Shown here one piece after another: positions 11,699 to 22,963 of a stretch of DNA of 64,000 bases. How positions within the stretch are numbered: position 1 is the first letter of the stretch; every line of letters starts with the position of its first letter. The stretch is from Plicaturopsis crispa FD-325 SS-3. Taxonomy: Eukaryota; Basidiomycota; Agaricomycetes; Amylocorticiales; Amylocorticiaceae. Location of the stretch: the NCBI GenBank assembly GCA_000827205.1, contig KN832554.1:2543789-2607788 (forward strand), written 5' to 3'. Below the pieces are notes generated by a model, which was not told the DNA's origin, ran no database searches, and saw only the letters and a program-made list of their open reading frames with translations. Both the position numbers and the translations under genes were made by a program.

Positions 11699-12560
11699 TG
11701 TGGGCCACGACGCGCTATGAAATAGAGAGAACGACAATGTCAGTGGCAGGAGTTAAAATGGGGTAGCAGCGGCAGAAACACTCACAGCTTTCAATCTAGC
11801 CGTGGAGCTCTAGAGAACTGCCGTGGCAAGCGCTCAACGAGCAAAGATCAAGCCAGGCTTCAGATTCTGGATTCATCCTGTGAAATCACCAGATGTATCA
11901 TCGGTCCAGTACGGTCCTTGGAATCAATTGTAATAGCACAGCATGGTACGAAGTTAGCAGGAAATAAGAAGCCGAGAATACACGACTTCGAGTTCGACGG
12001 GATTGTGTCACGCATCGATGCGGAGGCTCTGGACGTCCGCCGGTATGCATCATATAACCTTCCTGTGCAAAACACTCACCTGCACTAGGTTTTAATATAC
12101 TGGTAAGTAAATACCATTGCCTACCAGTGGTAGTACAGACATTGTAATGCGGCGCAGTGGAATGGTGAGTACAAGGCGCGTCAACTCGGCCCGGACGCGT
12201 CGGACTCGGACAACTTCGACTCGTTCACTGACTTCAAGTTGCAGGTTTTCTCTTCATCGCTCCTCCATATCCTCTACTAGCCAGGTTCAGTCGCCTTGCC
12301 TATATCTCTGCTACTGTGCAATCTGGGAGAGCAATGACTACCTTTTCGACGGCACCGCGCCCGAAGTATTCCATCAGGCTCGACCTCGGCGCTTACGGTG
12401 TATGCAGAATGTTGCATTAAGCTCATGTCTGTGCTGCCGCAGTCGACGACTACACGTAGAGGGTGTCATGGACTGGTATAAGTTCAATTCAGACCTCATG
12501 CGTACTACAACGCTTTAACCTACAATTTTTCTTCCAGCACTGAGCACTGAGCCCTTTGAC
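11699..12560. other. Divergent spacer with unassigned coding-like fragments
   Basis: About 860 bp between the UstYa-like gene (-) and the small secreted protein gene (+). On the plus strand, 12146-12240 reads an exon-like stretch (NAAQWNGEYKARQLG, then SDNFDSFTDFKLQ) and 12330-12365 reads SNDYLFDGTAPE, but I could not join them into a convincing gene. They may be exons of an unrecognised gene or remains of a decayed one. The promoters of both neighbours must also lie here. Confidence 0.35.
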
Positions 12561-12959
12561 ATGCTTGCTATGAAGCTCGCGTGTCTCCTCGCGAGTCTTG
12601 CAACTGCGATAACCGCAGTCTCTTTGAAAGATAGAGGCACGTGTACATTCCTGCTACCGCTCCAAACGTACCCCTGACTTAATGGTGCTCCAGGTCTACG
12701 ATCGGACGGCGCTCACATTGATAATACTGCCTCCCCTCATCCAGCAAGAGGTTGTCATCCGAGCACCAAGATTGTGTCAGAGTACATTGAGCCAGCTCCG
12801 ACCACCGTGACCGCCCGACCCGTCATCCCAATCTTTGAACTCGGTAAGTCGTCAGCTAGGATGATTCCGTTCTCATTCGTCTAAACAGCTCACCAGAATG
12901 TGATTTCTTCTAAACGCAATGCTACTCTTATTTTCTTTGAGAGTTTTCTGCCCGCATGA
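12561..12959 (+). CDS. Small secreted protein (100 aa) with C-terminal Lys-Arg site
   Basis: Three exons, 12561-12642, 12694-12843 and 12889-12959, with phase-consistent joins. Intron 1 begins GTACAT and has a CTGAC branch motif; intron 2 begins GTAAGT and has CTAAAC. The product has a strong signal peptide (MLAMKLACLLASLATAITAVS), two cysteines in the mature region (near GTC and RGC), a Pro/Thr/Val-rich middle (EPAPTTVTARPVIPIFEL) and a C-terminal SSKR followed by a hydrophobic stretch ending FFESFLPA. The KR could be a Kex2 cleavage site releasing a short tail peptide of 13 residues. The gene stands beside a UstYa-like gene, whose relatives modify secreted peptide precursors. No repeated core is present, unlike most dikaritin precursors. 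It could equally be an ordinary small secreted protein. The GTACAT donor makes intron 1 the weak point of the model. Confidence 0.5.
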
Positions 12960-13263
12960 TACTGAACGATATTTGTGAGTTCTCGCTCTACGATAGTACT
13001 GACATAAGATTCGACTCATTATCTTTCATATCAGAGTCACGAGAAATCGTATGCATTCAAACTGCCAAGCAGAAATGACGCCCTGTACAATATCCATTCA
13101 ATCAAATACGTTTGAACGTCAGGACTTCGCACAGCAGAAATTATGAGTACTTCAAGACTGCAGTGTACTACATCACAAGACTAACGTTAGCTATTGTACA
13201 AGTTGAGCCCCGAAACCGAGATGGGTGAGGCCAGATATGCCCAAAAGGTGGTGATCGTCGGGA
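12960..13263. other. Short intergenic region between convergent genes
   Basis: About 300 bp between the small secreted protein gene (+) and the seven-transmembrane gene (-). Likely 3' untranslated sequence; nothing else is seen. Confidence 0.45.
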
Positions 13264-14511
13264 TCACGCTATTTCCAACGGAGTATCACTATCAAGCTCT
13301 GAAGGCCCCTTCCTCCACTTCTCCAAGGACGAGCCAGAGGGGGCGTCGCGGGAGCCAATATACGGACGCCCGTTGCCAACAGCTGTCGAACCCGTGCTTT
13401 CCCCAGGCTTGTTGTTCTCAGAGAATTGTATGTTCGTGTTCGTCAACTGGTCAACGGTATCCTTCGACCACGCTTTCCCCATCGCAACTCTGAGGATGAT
13501 GAGTTGTGGCGAGATCGCCTGAAGCAGCATACTCATTAGCGACCTCAACTCACACAGGATGCAAGGCAGATGGACTCACGCAGAACTTGCCCCAGATCTG
13601 GACGAAGCCGATCGACGTCGGGCTATTCCGAGCGTACGAGACGACATACGCGATGCCCAGGATCGTGAACGGTGCCGCACTCTCTACAACCATCGCCGCG
13701 AGGCTGGTGTACGTCCTGGCGTGCTCCGCTCCGAGCAGCGCGCGCATTTGGTTGCGGTAGCCCAGCAGTCGTCCGCAAATTAGGAGTGTCACGATGATGT
13801 TGAAGCTGATCGTGAGGGATGTATATGGCACGCCAAAGTCGACGGACTTTCCTGCAAAAAAGGACGCGCCCGGTTGGCCGCTCTCGTAGACACTGATGAT
13901 GGCCATCGCTAGACGAACCAGGTCAACGTAAGGTCTTGCCGCAAGAGGCATGTACATACAGAATGAGCCGACGAAGATGAGGAAGGGCAACGCGACAACT
14001 CTCCAATCTGAGCTCCATATGAAAAAGCATCGGTAGAGCTACGATATAAATATTGAATACCGGGCGGGTGCGATGCCAAGTTAACAGACACGCACCAGTA
14101 ACGCATCGCCCATGAAATTGACGGCGACACCGGATGCCGTGCCCAGGGTGTTGACCCAAAGCGTCAAGTTTTCACCCATGTAAGCTGCGGGGCCGCCTGG
14201 GACATCTCTGTGCTCAATCCACATGAGCTGGCCAAAGATCGCGTTGGTCGATATGTCGATAGTGAGCAGTATGAGGATCACTGTTCCGTATGTGATATAA
14301 ACTTTTGCGTTCTTTCGCGCACGGGCCACGGTCAACATGTAGTAGTTCGCCATGAAGTACATCGTTAGGTTTATGCCTAAGGACGGTCAGCACTGAGGTG
14401 TACATCCAGCGCAATTCACCCACCATAGAGGATCCCGCTAATATAGCTTCCTATGTAGAACGAGCGCTCAAGGGTGAGCTGGGACGGGGTGTCGAGCGAA
14501 GAGTCCGCCAT
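13264..14511 (-). CDS. Seven-transmembrane receptor-like protein of an Agaricomycete lineage family
   Basis: Minus strand, ATG at 14511 (MADSSLDTPSQLTLERSFYIG), stop at 13264, with introns after ILYG, after GDALL, and after WGKFC. The first exon (14424-14511) joins in phase to GINLTMYFMANYYML. Hydrophobic helices follow in order: YISGILYGINLTMYFMANYYML, VYITYGTVILILLTIDI, LTLWVNTLGTASGVAVNFMG, VALPFLIFVGSFCMYM, SLTISFNIIVTLLICGRLLG, and a last pair around SAAPFTILGIAYVV and CAISPQLIILRVAMG. The C-terminal 80 residues are Ser/Gly-rich and soluble. This topology is typical of a large family of basidiomycete plasma-membrane proteins of unknown function. It lacks the features of STE3 pheromone receptors. 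It differs from the two DUF6533-type proteins in this window. Confidence 0.83.
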
Positions 14512-15463
14512 AGCGAGCGCCTAGGAAGACAGACAAAGTCGGTGGTGCTAAGCAAAGCGTGAGCTTCCGGTCGACTATGTAAGTAGCCCGCAGCCGGTCT
14601 CTCAATACTTATCAAAGTGTGGCCGTAAGTGAGCAACAGACTCGGAGGGTGGGATCTTGTGAGGCCTGAAGCTCGAGGCTTAGAGTAGGTTTCGCAATCC
14701 ATCACCGTGACTCCCGATGGAAGTCCGTATTGACTTTTACAATTCCAATGGCCCACGGGTCCACGCACTGACCGGTGCGAGATAAGGAGATGATGTGCCT
14801 TCTGGGGACGAGGTACAGCTTTTGTATGTATCCTCAAGGGACAGTTACACGCTTGCTCTTTCATCTGCGATCATGACGGGCAATAGCGTCAGCCTCCATC
14901 TCAAAGTGGTGGGGAAATTGAAATACCACGGAGTTGCAGTAAAATGACCTCCTTCCCCTTTACTATCATCAAACCAATCTGAACAGATTCTGCCGGTCGC
15001 TATAGCTATGTATGTTGCATGTAAGTAGGATGTGAACCTCGATTTTTTGGGTCAGAGATGGGCTTGCCGCGGAGTTGAAATTCGCAAGGTGGATGCTCAT
15101 GATCAAGCGCCGCTCAAGCCTGGTTCCATTTCTCCTCGAGTTCGCGACTCGCTGTCTGGTCTTCCATGAATTGCGCCCTGGTCGAGATCAACATCAAGCA
15201 TCAGGTTTCCTATGCACGCTCTCAAGGCAATTAAGCCTCATGATCCTCGACTTTCCGCAGTGGGCGACATGTCCCGCTGTGATGCTCTGTGGCGGCGGTT
15301 TTTCCCCCGTGGATCGCCGGTCCGTCAGAAATGCTAGGTTCTGCGATGCAGATATCGAAGAATAGAACACTCAGCACGTTAGCAAAGAGGACACAACCCA
15401 CGGTGCATATGCGTTGAGCTCGGGCGCTTGTGCAGTCCTCACAGACGCTACCATTTGAACTGC
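14512..15463. other. Intergenic region upstream of two divergent genes
   Basis: About 950 bp between the seven-transmembrane gene (-) and the GNAT gene (+). Short open frames occur (for example 15075-15365, +) but without recognisable protein character. Taken as promoter sequence for both genes. Confidence 0.5.
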
Positions 15464-16499
15464 AATGTCAGATATCACCGTGTCACTGGTCAAAAGCCCA
15501 GCAGGTGAGTGAGATTGTTAAGTATATCCATAGTTATACCACTGATAGTTCACTCCCAGCCGCCGAAATTGACACTGCCGTGGATCTCTGCTTAAGAGCA
15601 TTCGACAAAAGTTTGTTTTCGGTCGAAATGAATCGCGTGCATACACTAAACTTCTCTAGCCGATGTATCGACTAGGACTGTTGTCGGCAACGACGACAAC
15701 TTGTTTGACCCTTTCTTTCGCTGCGCCATAAAAGCCGGCGCGCTGGTCGGGGAACTCTATCTTGCCACGGATGCAACGGGGAAAGCAGTAGGAATGGCAC
15801 TTTGGGTGCCCCCTGGAGAGGACCTTTTCAGCACGTGCGTAAAGCGCATTTTGGCGAACGTATCGTCCTTTTTGTTGACATGTGGATGTTACGGTACTCA
15901 TAGGGAGGACCAGAGGCAATTGGGCTTCTACGATTTTTTCAACGGGTTGTCTGTGGAGGCTCGACTGTGGTGGAAAGACACTGTGAATAGATTTACCTTT
16001 CTCGCTTTCTTTGACTGGCTGACGGCTTTTTAGTATCTAGTGGAATTTCCCAAGCTCACAGACAAGGCACTGGGACCGAAGGTACGTGATCTATATTTCA
16101 GTATCTTTATGTCAGCGATTTAAGCATCGTACGCAGGGGAAATTGAACTCGTGGTATCTTCAGCTCATTGCTGTTGACCCGGGCTTTCAACGCCGCGGGA
16201 TAGCGACGTCGCTCATAAGTGCTGTCCGCCAGAAGGTTTGCAGTGCCATATTTCCCGAGTTTCGTCTGTACTCCGCTTACCAGCAATCATGGACTGTAGG
16301 CCGATGGTTCTGTGGTTTCCGTCACTGCCACTACGGAAGTGAACGTGAGTACTCAAATACTTTCTTCACTATGGTTCTTATATCATGAACGGCGATATCA
16401 CAGGTCGGGGTTTACCACGGTATTGGTTTCACGACGCGCGCATCGATGATAATGGATGGGCCTCTCGGCGGATTTCCGGTCACTGTACTCGCTATTTAA
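15464..16499 (+). CDS. GNAT-family N-acetyltransferase
   Basis: Spliced plus-strand gene from ATG at 15464 (MSDITVSLVKSP) to TAA at 16497-16499, with about seven small exons. The N-terminal half has AEIDTAVDLCLRAF and an insert domain with ALVGELYLATDATGKAVGMALWVPPGEDL. The acetyl-CoA binding core reads LNSWYLQLIAVDPGFQRRGIATSLISAVRQK, where QRRGIA is the Q/RxxGxG/A pyrophosphate loop of GNAT enzymes. An exon starting at an acceptor near 16300 gives ADGSVVSVTATTEVN, and the last exon VGVYHGIGFTTRASMIMDGPLGGFPV closes the fold. Fungal proteins of this form are abundant and transfer acetyl groups to unknown small molecules or proteins. The acceptor in the sixth exon was chosen because it alone keeps the frame. 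Substrate unknown. Confidence 0.83.
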
Positions 16500-16963
16500 T
16501 GCAATGACCATACATTGGCACACGGCTTTCAGCTACTGTTGTATACATACGAAATATGACGTTCGTTGACCGACGAGTTCCATCTTGGCATCGGACTGTT
16601 CCGCAGAGCGAGGTCTGCATTCCCGGTATGAGTGTGGGTTTTATGGTGGGCGCAATCGCGTGGTACGCATACGTTCAATTGTCATTATCAAGTAGATGGA
16701 AGGAAGGAGCGCAACCTCATGTAAAGTATTTGAAAGCAAACGTGCATGCAAGCTGAATTGTCGCGGTGCAGGCTCCGCTCGGCCAAAAGGTACAGAAAAC
16801 ATTCAAACACATTCAAAGTAGCTGAGCAACGAAGCCTGACCCAGTTCAAAGACCGTCTGCAAACGCGGTGCCCGACGTCAGTATCTGACTTACAGGCGAA
16901 AGAGTAGTAGAAACTTACTATCATATCACGGAGAGAATCATGCTTTGTTTTCCCAAAAGGAAT
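16500..16963. other. Intergenic region between convergent genes
   Basis: About 460 bp between the GNAT gene (+) and the modular small secreted protein gene (-). No gene is supported. Confidence 0.45.
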
Positions 16964-17315
16964 CTAGAAGAACACATGGTCTAGTAGACAAAGTAAAACG
17001 TTAGATAGTTTGGTGAAACAAATATTGTCGAGTAGACATACCGATGTCGTTGATTGGGATGACGGCACCTTCAACCGCGGCAGGCGACCGCTCACTGTGC
17101 TCTGAGAGTACGATTGCTGTTCGATGAGAAAACTCTGGCACCGCATGAACGACGTGACATACCGATATCAGCGTTCCTTCGAAGATCTGCTTTCAAGACT
17201 GTGAACCAAGCACTCCCTGGAGCTCTGAGACCGAGATATGCTCACCTATGTCTTTGACTGGCATCGCGGTTACCATCGCTGCAAAGGCAACCAACAGTAA
17301 AGCAGTGAAATTCAT
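16964..17315 (-). CDS. Small secreted protein (about 65 aa) built from similar phase-1 exons
   Basis: Four exons on the minus strand. Exon 1 starts at 17315 with a clear signal peptide (MNFTALLLVAFAAMVTA) and ends MPVKDI plus one base. Exon 2 ends RRNADI plus one base and exon 3 ends VIPINDI plus one base. The last exon gives DHVFF and a stop at 16964-16966. Introns start GTGAGC, GTATGTC and GTATGTC and are all in phase 1; the third has a CTAAC branch motif. The repeated exon ending Asp-Ile followed by a phase-1 GT donor suggests duplicated exons. No cysteines are present in the mature part as modelled. The role is unknown; it could be an effector-like or peptide-precursor protein. The exact acceptor of exon 2 (two choices about 12 nt apart) is unsure. 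Confidence 0.5.
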
Positions 17316-19050
17316 TGTCGAGGTCAAAGTTGGAGAGAGAGGACGTCGAGGTGCGGGACACTGGAGTAGGCGTAGTCTAGAAGCAGACAATGAGGCGGTA
17401 TAAGACTTGCGCATGTTAGCTTTATCTGCGTCACAGCCCGACTAAGCGGCATTTTTGGGGATGTCGCTGACTACAATAGGACTGAGTCCGGCACCAGCAG
17501 GCCACCGTGGTCCGTGTCGCATCTTTGCATTAGATTTGATATGCAGGGGTTCTGAGCAGACTGGAGTGACAGTGTTCTGATAAAAGATGACTCGGATTGT
17601 AGCCATAAGGCATCACGATTCTTTGTTGAGGACCCATGAGCCTGTGGTAGAACCAAGATGGTAGTAAGAACTCCCTCGGAATGTGCAGAAATACAAAACC
17701 GTTGATCCCGCAGAATGCAGTAGCCAGAAAGAGAAGGAAACTGCAGTGCAATGAGAACTTGAACTGCCGCATCCGAGTCTGTGTTTGTGGCGCCACAGCC
17801 TACGCCACAATGCCCGAGACCACGTGGAATGACTGCTTACGGTCACCGAGTGGTACGTACGCGAGTCGTCTCGTCTGCAAAAAACCTGTGTCGATCCCTC
17901 ACCAGACATGTCTCAGAAACGCAGCGGCATGGAACTTTTCATCGGATTCAACGCGTTGTATACGGTCGGCGGCCAAAATGCTTGCGGAATGGGAACCCGT
18001 TCACTTATTTGGGCGGTCTGCAAGTTTCCACTGGCACTTTCCTTTCGGCGCTCATTGACAGAAGAACCAGGATGATGGAATCGTACCTCTGTGCGCGGTA
18101 AGGGTATCTCGCCCTTCGCCGGTGATGTCTCAAATTACCCCCGCAGAGCACCGTGGCGCTCGATGAGCGCCATGAAGAAGCCTCCATAAATATAGGAGAA
18201 AGCTTCGAGACCGCGCTTTTCTGTGATCTGCGCTGCTCGAACGCTATCCTCTCCTCATAGACCGACGGCAGACTGTTCTTTTTCGAGCCAATTCAGTGTT
18301 ACTAACGAGAGCAACTTCATTGAATCCTTATCAGTAAGTCGAACTACACTATCGCCCGCAGTACATGCGGGTCATCACTCGCAATCCGTTGCAGTGCGCA
18401 TCGCCGCCGTCATCCGTCAAGTTCTTCCCGGACCTACGATGGACTGAAACCATCAGGTTTAGGCGTCTCACGAAGACACCAAAGATAGACGCACTGCTGT
18501 AGAGAGGCATCTTCATCCGAAGATATACCGTATGTTAACACCGTGGTATCCGCTCCTACTATCTCCGCTGGCATCGCATTCTCCAGTTTCTGTGGGCGAC
18601 TGAGTAAGTCCCAAGATCTCTTAATCCCCTGCACAGGATCTGCGCTGATAATTTGTCCTTTCCAGTACGCAGCGAGCGGACAATCGCATCGCCATCAAGT
18701 CATGTGTATGAGCAACTGCATGCGTTCTTTCGCGATGGAAGAATCGCCACTCGGAGTCTCTCGAGGCGCACAGAAAGGAGGTGCAATCGTTGGTGTCTGT
18801 CTAGGCGCTCGAATGGCTCATCAGGCGATTTCTACCTCAAGTATAGGCGTCATCGGTCACACTATGGCTGTACTTACTACGGAGAAATACTACTCACAAA
18901 ATCATCCTGTATCGCATCTAATGGCATTAGTTGCAGTGTAAGTAATCTAAGTGTGCGAGTGCTGATAGGTAGAAATGTTGCATTGTCTGATGGCCTGCCG
19001 TCGAGAGATGCCCATCCTCGAGAAAGGTCACCCTATGGGTGCTGCGGTAG
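17316..19050. other. Long stretch without a supported gene
   Basis: About 1.7 kb. Several open frames of 60 to 147 codons overlap on both strands (for example 17530-17796 minus with a hydrophobic stretch, 18434-18634 minus, 18543-18941 and 18653-19096 plus), and there are intron-like pairs such as a GTAAGT near 18604 with a TTTCCAG near 18665. None gives a coherent spliced product or a recognised family, so I leave it unassigned; decayed gene sequence is possible. Confidence 0.4.
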
Positions 19051-20737
19051 TCAGGCAGAGGTAAGCAGGCTCTCTATTAGCTGCAAAGTTGTGTAGAACC
19101 ACACACCTGATTGTATATCGCAATGGCATCCATCGGTGTTGTCCACGGACTCCCGATGCAGATGATTGGGCCGAATGTGGTTCTCCGTGTCATCTATTGT
19201 CGGTACACAGAACTTAGTCCCTATGGCGATCGTCATGGAGCCGCACGACCAGCAAGTGTACCGCAGGTTGAAGATGAGGCGAGAGCCCATAATAGTGCTT
19301 ACCGCGAGAGCGAATCCCGTCGGTATCTCAAACCATGCCATCTAGAAGCCTCGTTTGTTACGCAAGCACGCAGACATATATACTGCGCACTCACATTGTG
19401 TGGCGACAGCGCCATCCAGATGTATGCGCTCACGCCATAGCAGGAAAGGGTACCGAGGAAATAGAAGAAGCTATCGCGCACTAAGACCGTCAAAATACGG
19501 CCTAGCGTCCAGCTGCGCATTTCGCGTACATGTCGGACTCCGGCCCACAAAGCAAGAGCGACCAAAACGACTTCGAAAGATATGACGGGAGGCCAAAAGT
19601 AACGCAGATAGTGCACGGTGTTGGTCATCGTGCAAACGGATACCCGGTGATGCTCTTCCATGACTACGGAAGTGGTATAAGGTTGGCGCGATAGGATCAC
19701 CAAGCGAGAGTTACGCACCACCACGCTCCCCGTTCACTAAGGTCAGCACGAGCACGACAAAGAGGCAAATTATCTCAGCGAGGAAGCATATGAACATAAT
19801 CAAAGCGACGAGCTTCGATTGCTCGTGCATAGCGTATATTCGGAGCTGCAGGATTACTAGGAAAGTGGTCAGAGCTGTGGGGACGGGCATAGTGATCGTA
19901 CAACGAACTTTGCATGACGCCCACTAATGCTACGTTTATGAACCCCTGGGATGCGACGAAGCGATAACAGCTAGGTAGTCGTTCTGACTATTCAGGGGAC
20001 ATTGTGCATACGGCTTGTCATGGTAGCGATACTCACAGCTAGTTGGCATGTTGTTAGCAGTCGTTAGGATATGGCGGTCGGGGAGCGCACCGTATGGGAC
20101 ACATTGGTAGGCACGAACACTGCGCCACTTATGTTGACAATCTGCAGCAAATCTCGGACGAAATGCGACGAACCTATGATATTTGCACTGTCAGAAACTG
20201 TCAGAAACTGTCCCAGGAGTACATATGCGTCATCAGGGATCTCATGAGACTCACGTCAGGATGACTTCAGCCAAGTATCGGTTCTAAGTCGAGGACGTGA
20301 GCAATTATATCCGCGCTCGTCTGATGGAGACGCACCAGAATGAAGAGGACTTTCGAGACCGACCATCTTTGCTGCTACGCATGCGAACAAAAACTTTTGT
20401 GAGACTTTGTTGCAGCGGGTCACAGAGATGTCAAGGTACCCATATAAATTCGACCTGAGGGACCAGCGTTAAGTCAAAATAGCTACATGCACAATGCTAT
20501 ATGATGCACCTCTTGGTCTATCGTTATCACTTCGAGTTATATTCATCAGCACCTCAAATCATGAAATCAGCAATTGACTTACTGTGGTCATAGAATGCTG
20601 CAGCGGCTGGTATCACTTGAGAACAGTCGTCGCACCAGTCGAGGTTAGCTACGACAAAAGGAGGTAGGAATAATGTGCGTACAGTGGCATATCCGCTGGG
20701 CGTACAAGAGCTCAACATCGGTATAGTCGTCGATCAT
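19051..20737 (-). CDS. DUF6533-type seven-transmembrane protein (copy 1)
   Basis: Minus strand, ATG at 20737 (MIDDYTDVELLYAQRICH), stop at 19051. Small exons spell the DUF6533 signature: VIPAAAAFYDH, then FIWQRWSVSKVLFIL, then NRYLAEVILT. Further exons give SCYRFVASQGFINVALVGVMQ, TLTTFLVILQLRIYAMHEQSKLVALIMF, a long helix (EIICLFVVLVLTLV), the exon FWPPVISFEVVLVALALWAGVRHVREM with RILTVLVRDSFFYFLG, and finally WFEIPTGFALAVSTIMGSRLIFNLR plus a soluble tail. It is paralogous, exon for exon, to the gene at 26264-27920. These proteins are multi-span membrane proteins specific to Agaricomycetes and of unknown function. Some joins (around 20050-20180) are uncertain, but an open path exists. A 10-bp direct repeat lies in one intron. 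Confidence 0.72.
20187..20212. repeat. Short direct repeat ACTGTCAGAA inside an intron
   Basis: Two and a half tandem copies of a 10-bp unit in non-coding sequence of the DUF6533-type copy 1 gene. It probably arose by slippage; no function is implied. Confidence 0.8.
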
Positions 20738-21510
20738 AATGCTGGCAGACACGATCGGAAAGTGTTAGGATGGGCCGAATATCAGAGGTAGGGGAAGGTA
20801 TAAAACTCTGGAGAAAAATCTGTTTACCGGAGCAGACTACTTCCATCAGTCGTCATCCTGTGGTACATCAGCATCCAAGTGCCAGGAGCGAGCGTACTCG
20901 CAGTACGTCCAATGGGCTTTCCGGATAGGCTGAAACGGGTCTATATGTCGATTATTCCAAGTCAGAGCTTCGGTGGCTGCACTTATCAAACGTAACTGGC
21001 TTTACAGGAAAAGTCAGATGCGAATGGACTGCCGATTGGTCAACATCTATACCGGGAACGAGACAGGCATTCCATTTGCTACGTTGAAACGCGAGAGGAG
21101 TATTTATGCAACGTGAGCAACTGACTGATAAGACATGATGATTTAGAATGAAGGACTCACATTATTCCAGAGACTCCAGAGGGGATTGCGGTGGACTGAG
21201 GCAGGCTGAGGCGTATTAGCTTGTAACACGAAATTCTCAAATGGCCCACTGCGAGATATACTATAGCTCGTGAATGGCATTAGTATTAACATGGCGGCTA
21301 CATGCAAAGCAGCACAAGTGACAAGAGGTATGTTTCGTCGCAAGTTCGACGCGCTGATCTCGGGCTGCAGGTTTTCGTGTCCGTTGCCACGTGGTCGCGG
21401 TCGACCCGGTCCAGATCTCCGGGTCTCCGTTTCTTGCATATTCCCCGTAACTTTTCTCTTCTCGCCTGCGTGCTTGTATATTATCTTATCCTTTCTCTCT
21501 CGAATCCCCA
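20738..21510. other. Divergent promoter region
   Basis: About 770 bp between the starts of DUF6533-type copy 1 (-) and DPH5 (+). A TATA-like stretch read on the minus strand (TTATACC near 20800) lies about 60 bp upstream of the minus-strand start. No gene is supported, although a 122-codon minus ORF at 21143-21511 is open. Confidence 0.5.
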
Positions 21511-22617
21511 ATGTTCTATATCATTGGCCTAGGGCTTTGTGATGAGAAGGACATCACCGTCCGCGGCTTGGAGGTGCGCGCCCGACTCCGATCTGCACAA
21601 TCTCAGTCTACACAGCTAACAAATGAGATCATAGGCAGTAAAGTCCTCAACGCGCGTGTATCTGGAAGCCTACACAAGTATATTGATGATCCAGAAGGAG
21701 CGACTGGTGCGTGCTTGCCCCCCGATCTTGTCTGTGATCCCGCCTCACGATGCTCGCAAGCAAGGAGACTTTTTACGGCAAGACCCTGACTCTTGCCGAT
21801 CGCGACATGGTTGAGACGCAAAGCGATGAGATTCTCCACAATGCCCAGAATGAAGACGTATCGCTTCTAGTCGTCGGGGACCCATTCGGGTAAGTACTGG
21901 ACTTCTAGTAAGGTGGTAGATCGTGGGCTGACGCGCTTCACTTCAGAGCAACAACACATACAGACATCATACTTCGCGCCAGAGCACTCAAAATTCCGAC
22001 GCGCGTGGTGCACAACGCGTCTATCATGAACGCTGTGGGCGCGTGCGGCCTGCAGCTATACAATTTCGGCCAGAGCGTATCACTGGTCTTCTTTACGGAT
22101 ACATGGAAGCCAGACAGCTTCTACGATCGCGTGAAGGAAAATGTAGACCTAGGGATGCATACGCTCCTCTTGTTGGATATCAAGGTCAAGGAACAGTCCG
22201 AAGAGAATCTCGCGCGGTAAGTCGTCCCCTCAACAGACCATCGCCAATGCCGCGCTCATGTACACTAGGGGGAGGAAGATATATGAGCCACCGCGGTATA
22301 TGTCGATCCCGCAAGCAATTGTCCAGCTCCTCGAGGTCGAGTCGTTGCGCCAGGAAGGCATATTGACCGCGGACAAGACGCTCGCGATCGGCCTTTCACG
22401 CGTTGGAGGCGGCGATGAGCAACAACGCATCGTCTGCGGTACACTCGGAGAGCTTCTCGCTCAACCGGCTGACGTGTTTGGGGAGCCTCTGCACAGTCTG
22501 GTCATCGTTGGGAAGCGCTTACACCACCTGGAAGTCGAGTTTGCGGAAGACTACGCGGTGAGCCGGGACAGTTGGCGTAGCGTTGCTAGCGGTGTATACG
22601 GATGTAATCTAGACTGA
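21511..22617 (+). CDS. DPH5: Diphthine methyl ester synthase
   Basis: Spliced plus-strand gene. Exon 1 (21511-21573) begins [21 protein letters not shown], the hallmark N-terminus of DPH5. Later exons give [43 protein letters not shown] joined to [70 protein letters not shown], and [23 protein letters not shown], ending GVYGCNLD with TGA at 22615-22617. The enzyme uses S-adenosylmethionine to methylate the modified histidine of elongation factor 2, an early step of diphthamide synthesis in the cytosol. About 285 residues, the usual size. All core motifs are present and nothing is broken. Confidence 0.96.
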
Positions 22618-22963
22618 CGCGATCGGCAATAAAATGTAGCCTGTCGATTCCATGGTGTGTTATCCACTGGGGATATGATAAAAGTATGCACTGTCGCCAG
22701 GAGGGGTTGCGTCCTACTCCTGCTACATACATCTCCAGTGATCGAATACTTGTATATTTGCTGTCCGATGCACTCGCTTTCCCTCCTTTGCTGTCATCAT
22801 AAACCTCCTATATCTTTTTCAGAAAAAGTCCTCGAGTACTGCATCAGCGGTGCCGCGGTCTCCGCGGTTCCGCTCACATCATTTCCGCAGTAAATAATAC
22901 CCCTTGTCTCTTGCGCAACATGATAGACCTTGCTTTCCTCCTACCACTCCTTCATTATTTTCA
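22618..22963. other. Intergenic region between same-strand genes
   Basis: About 345 bp. DPH5 3' end and the promoter of the next gene; nothing further is seen. Confidence 0.5.

Noticed and set aside
12561-12959. Multi-core dikaritin precursor
   Set aside because: Only one KR site in a peptide context and no repeated core; reported only as a candidate single-core precursor.
13264-14511. Possible STE3-type pheromone receptor or mating-type locus
   Set aside because: The helix pattern and loops do not match STE3; no CaaX pheromone precursor or homeodomain gene is nearby.
21143-21511. 122-codon minus ORF upstream of DPH5
   Set aside because: Basic, low-information sequence in a divergent promoter region; no splice or family support.
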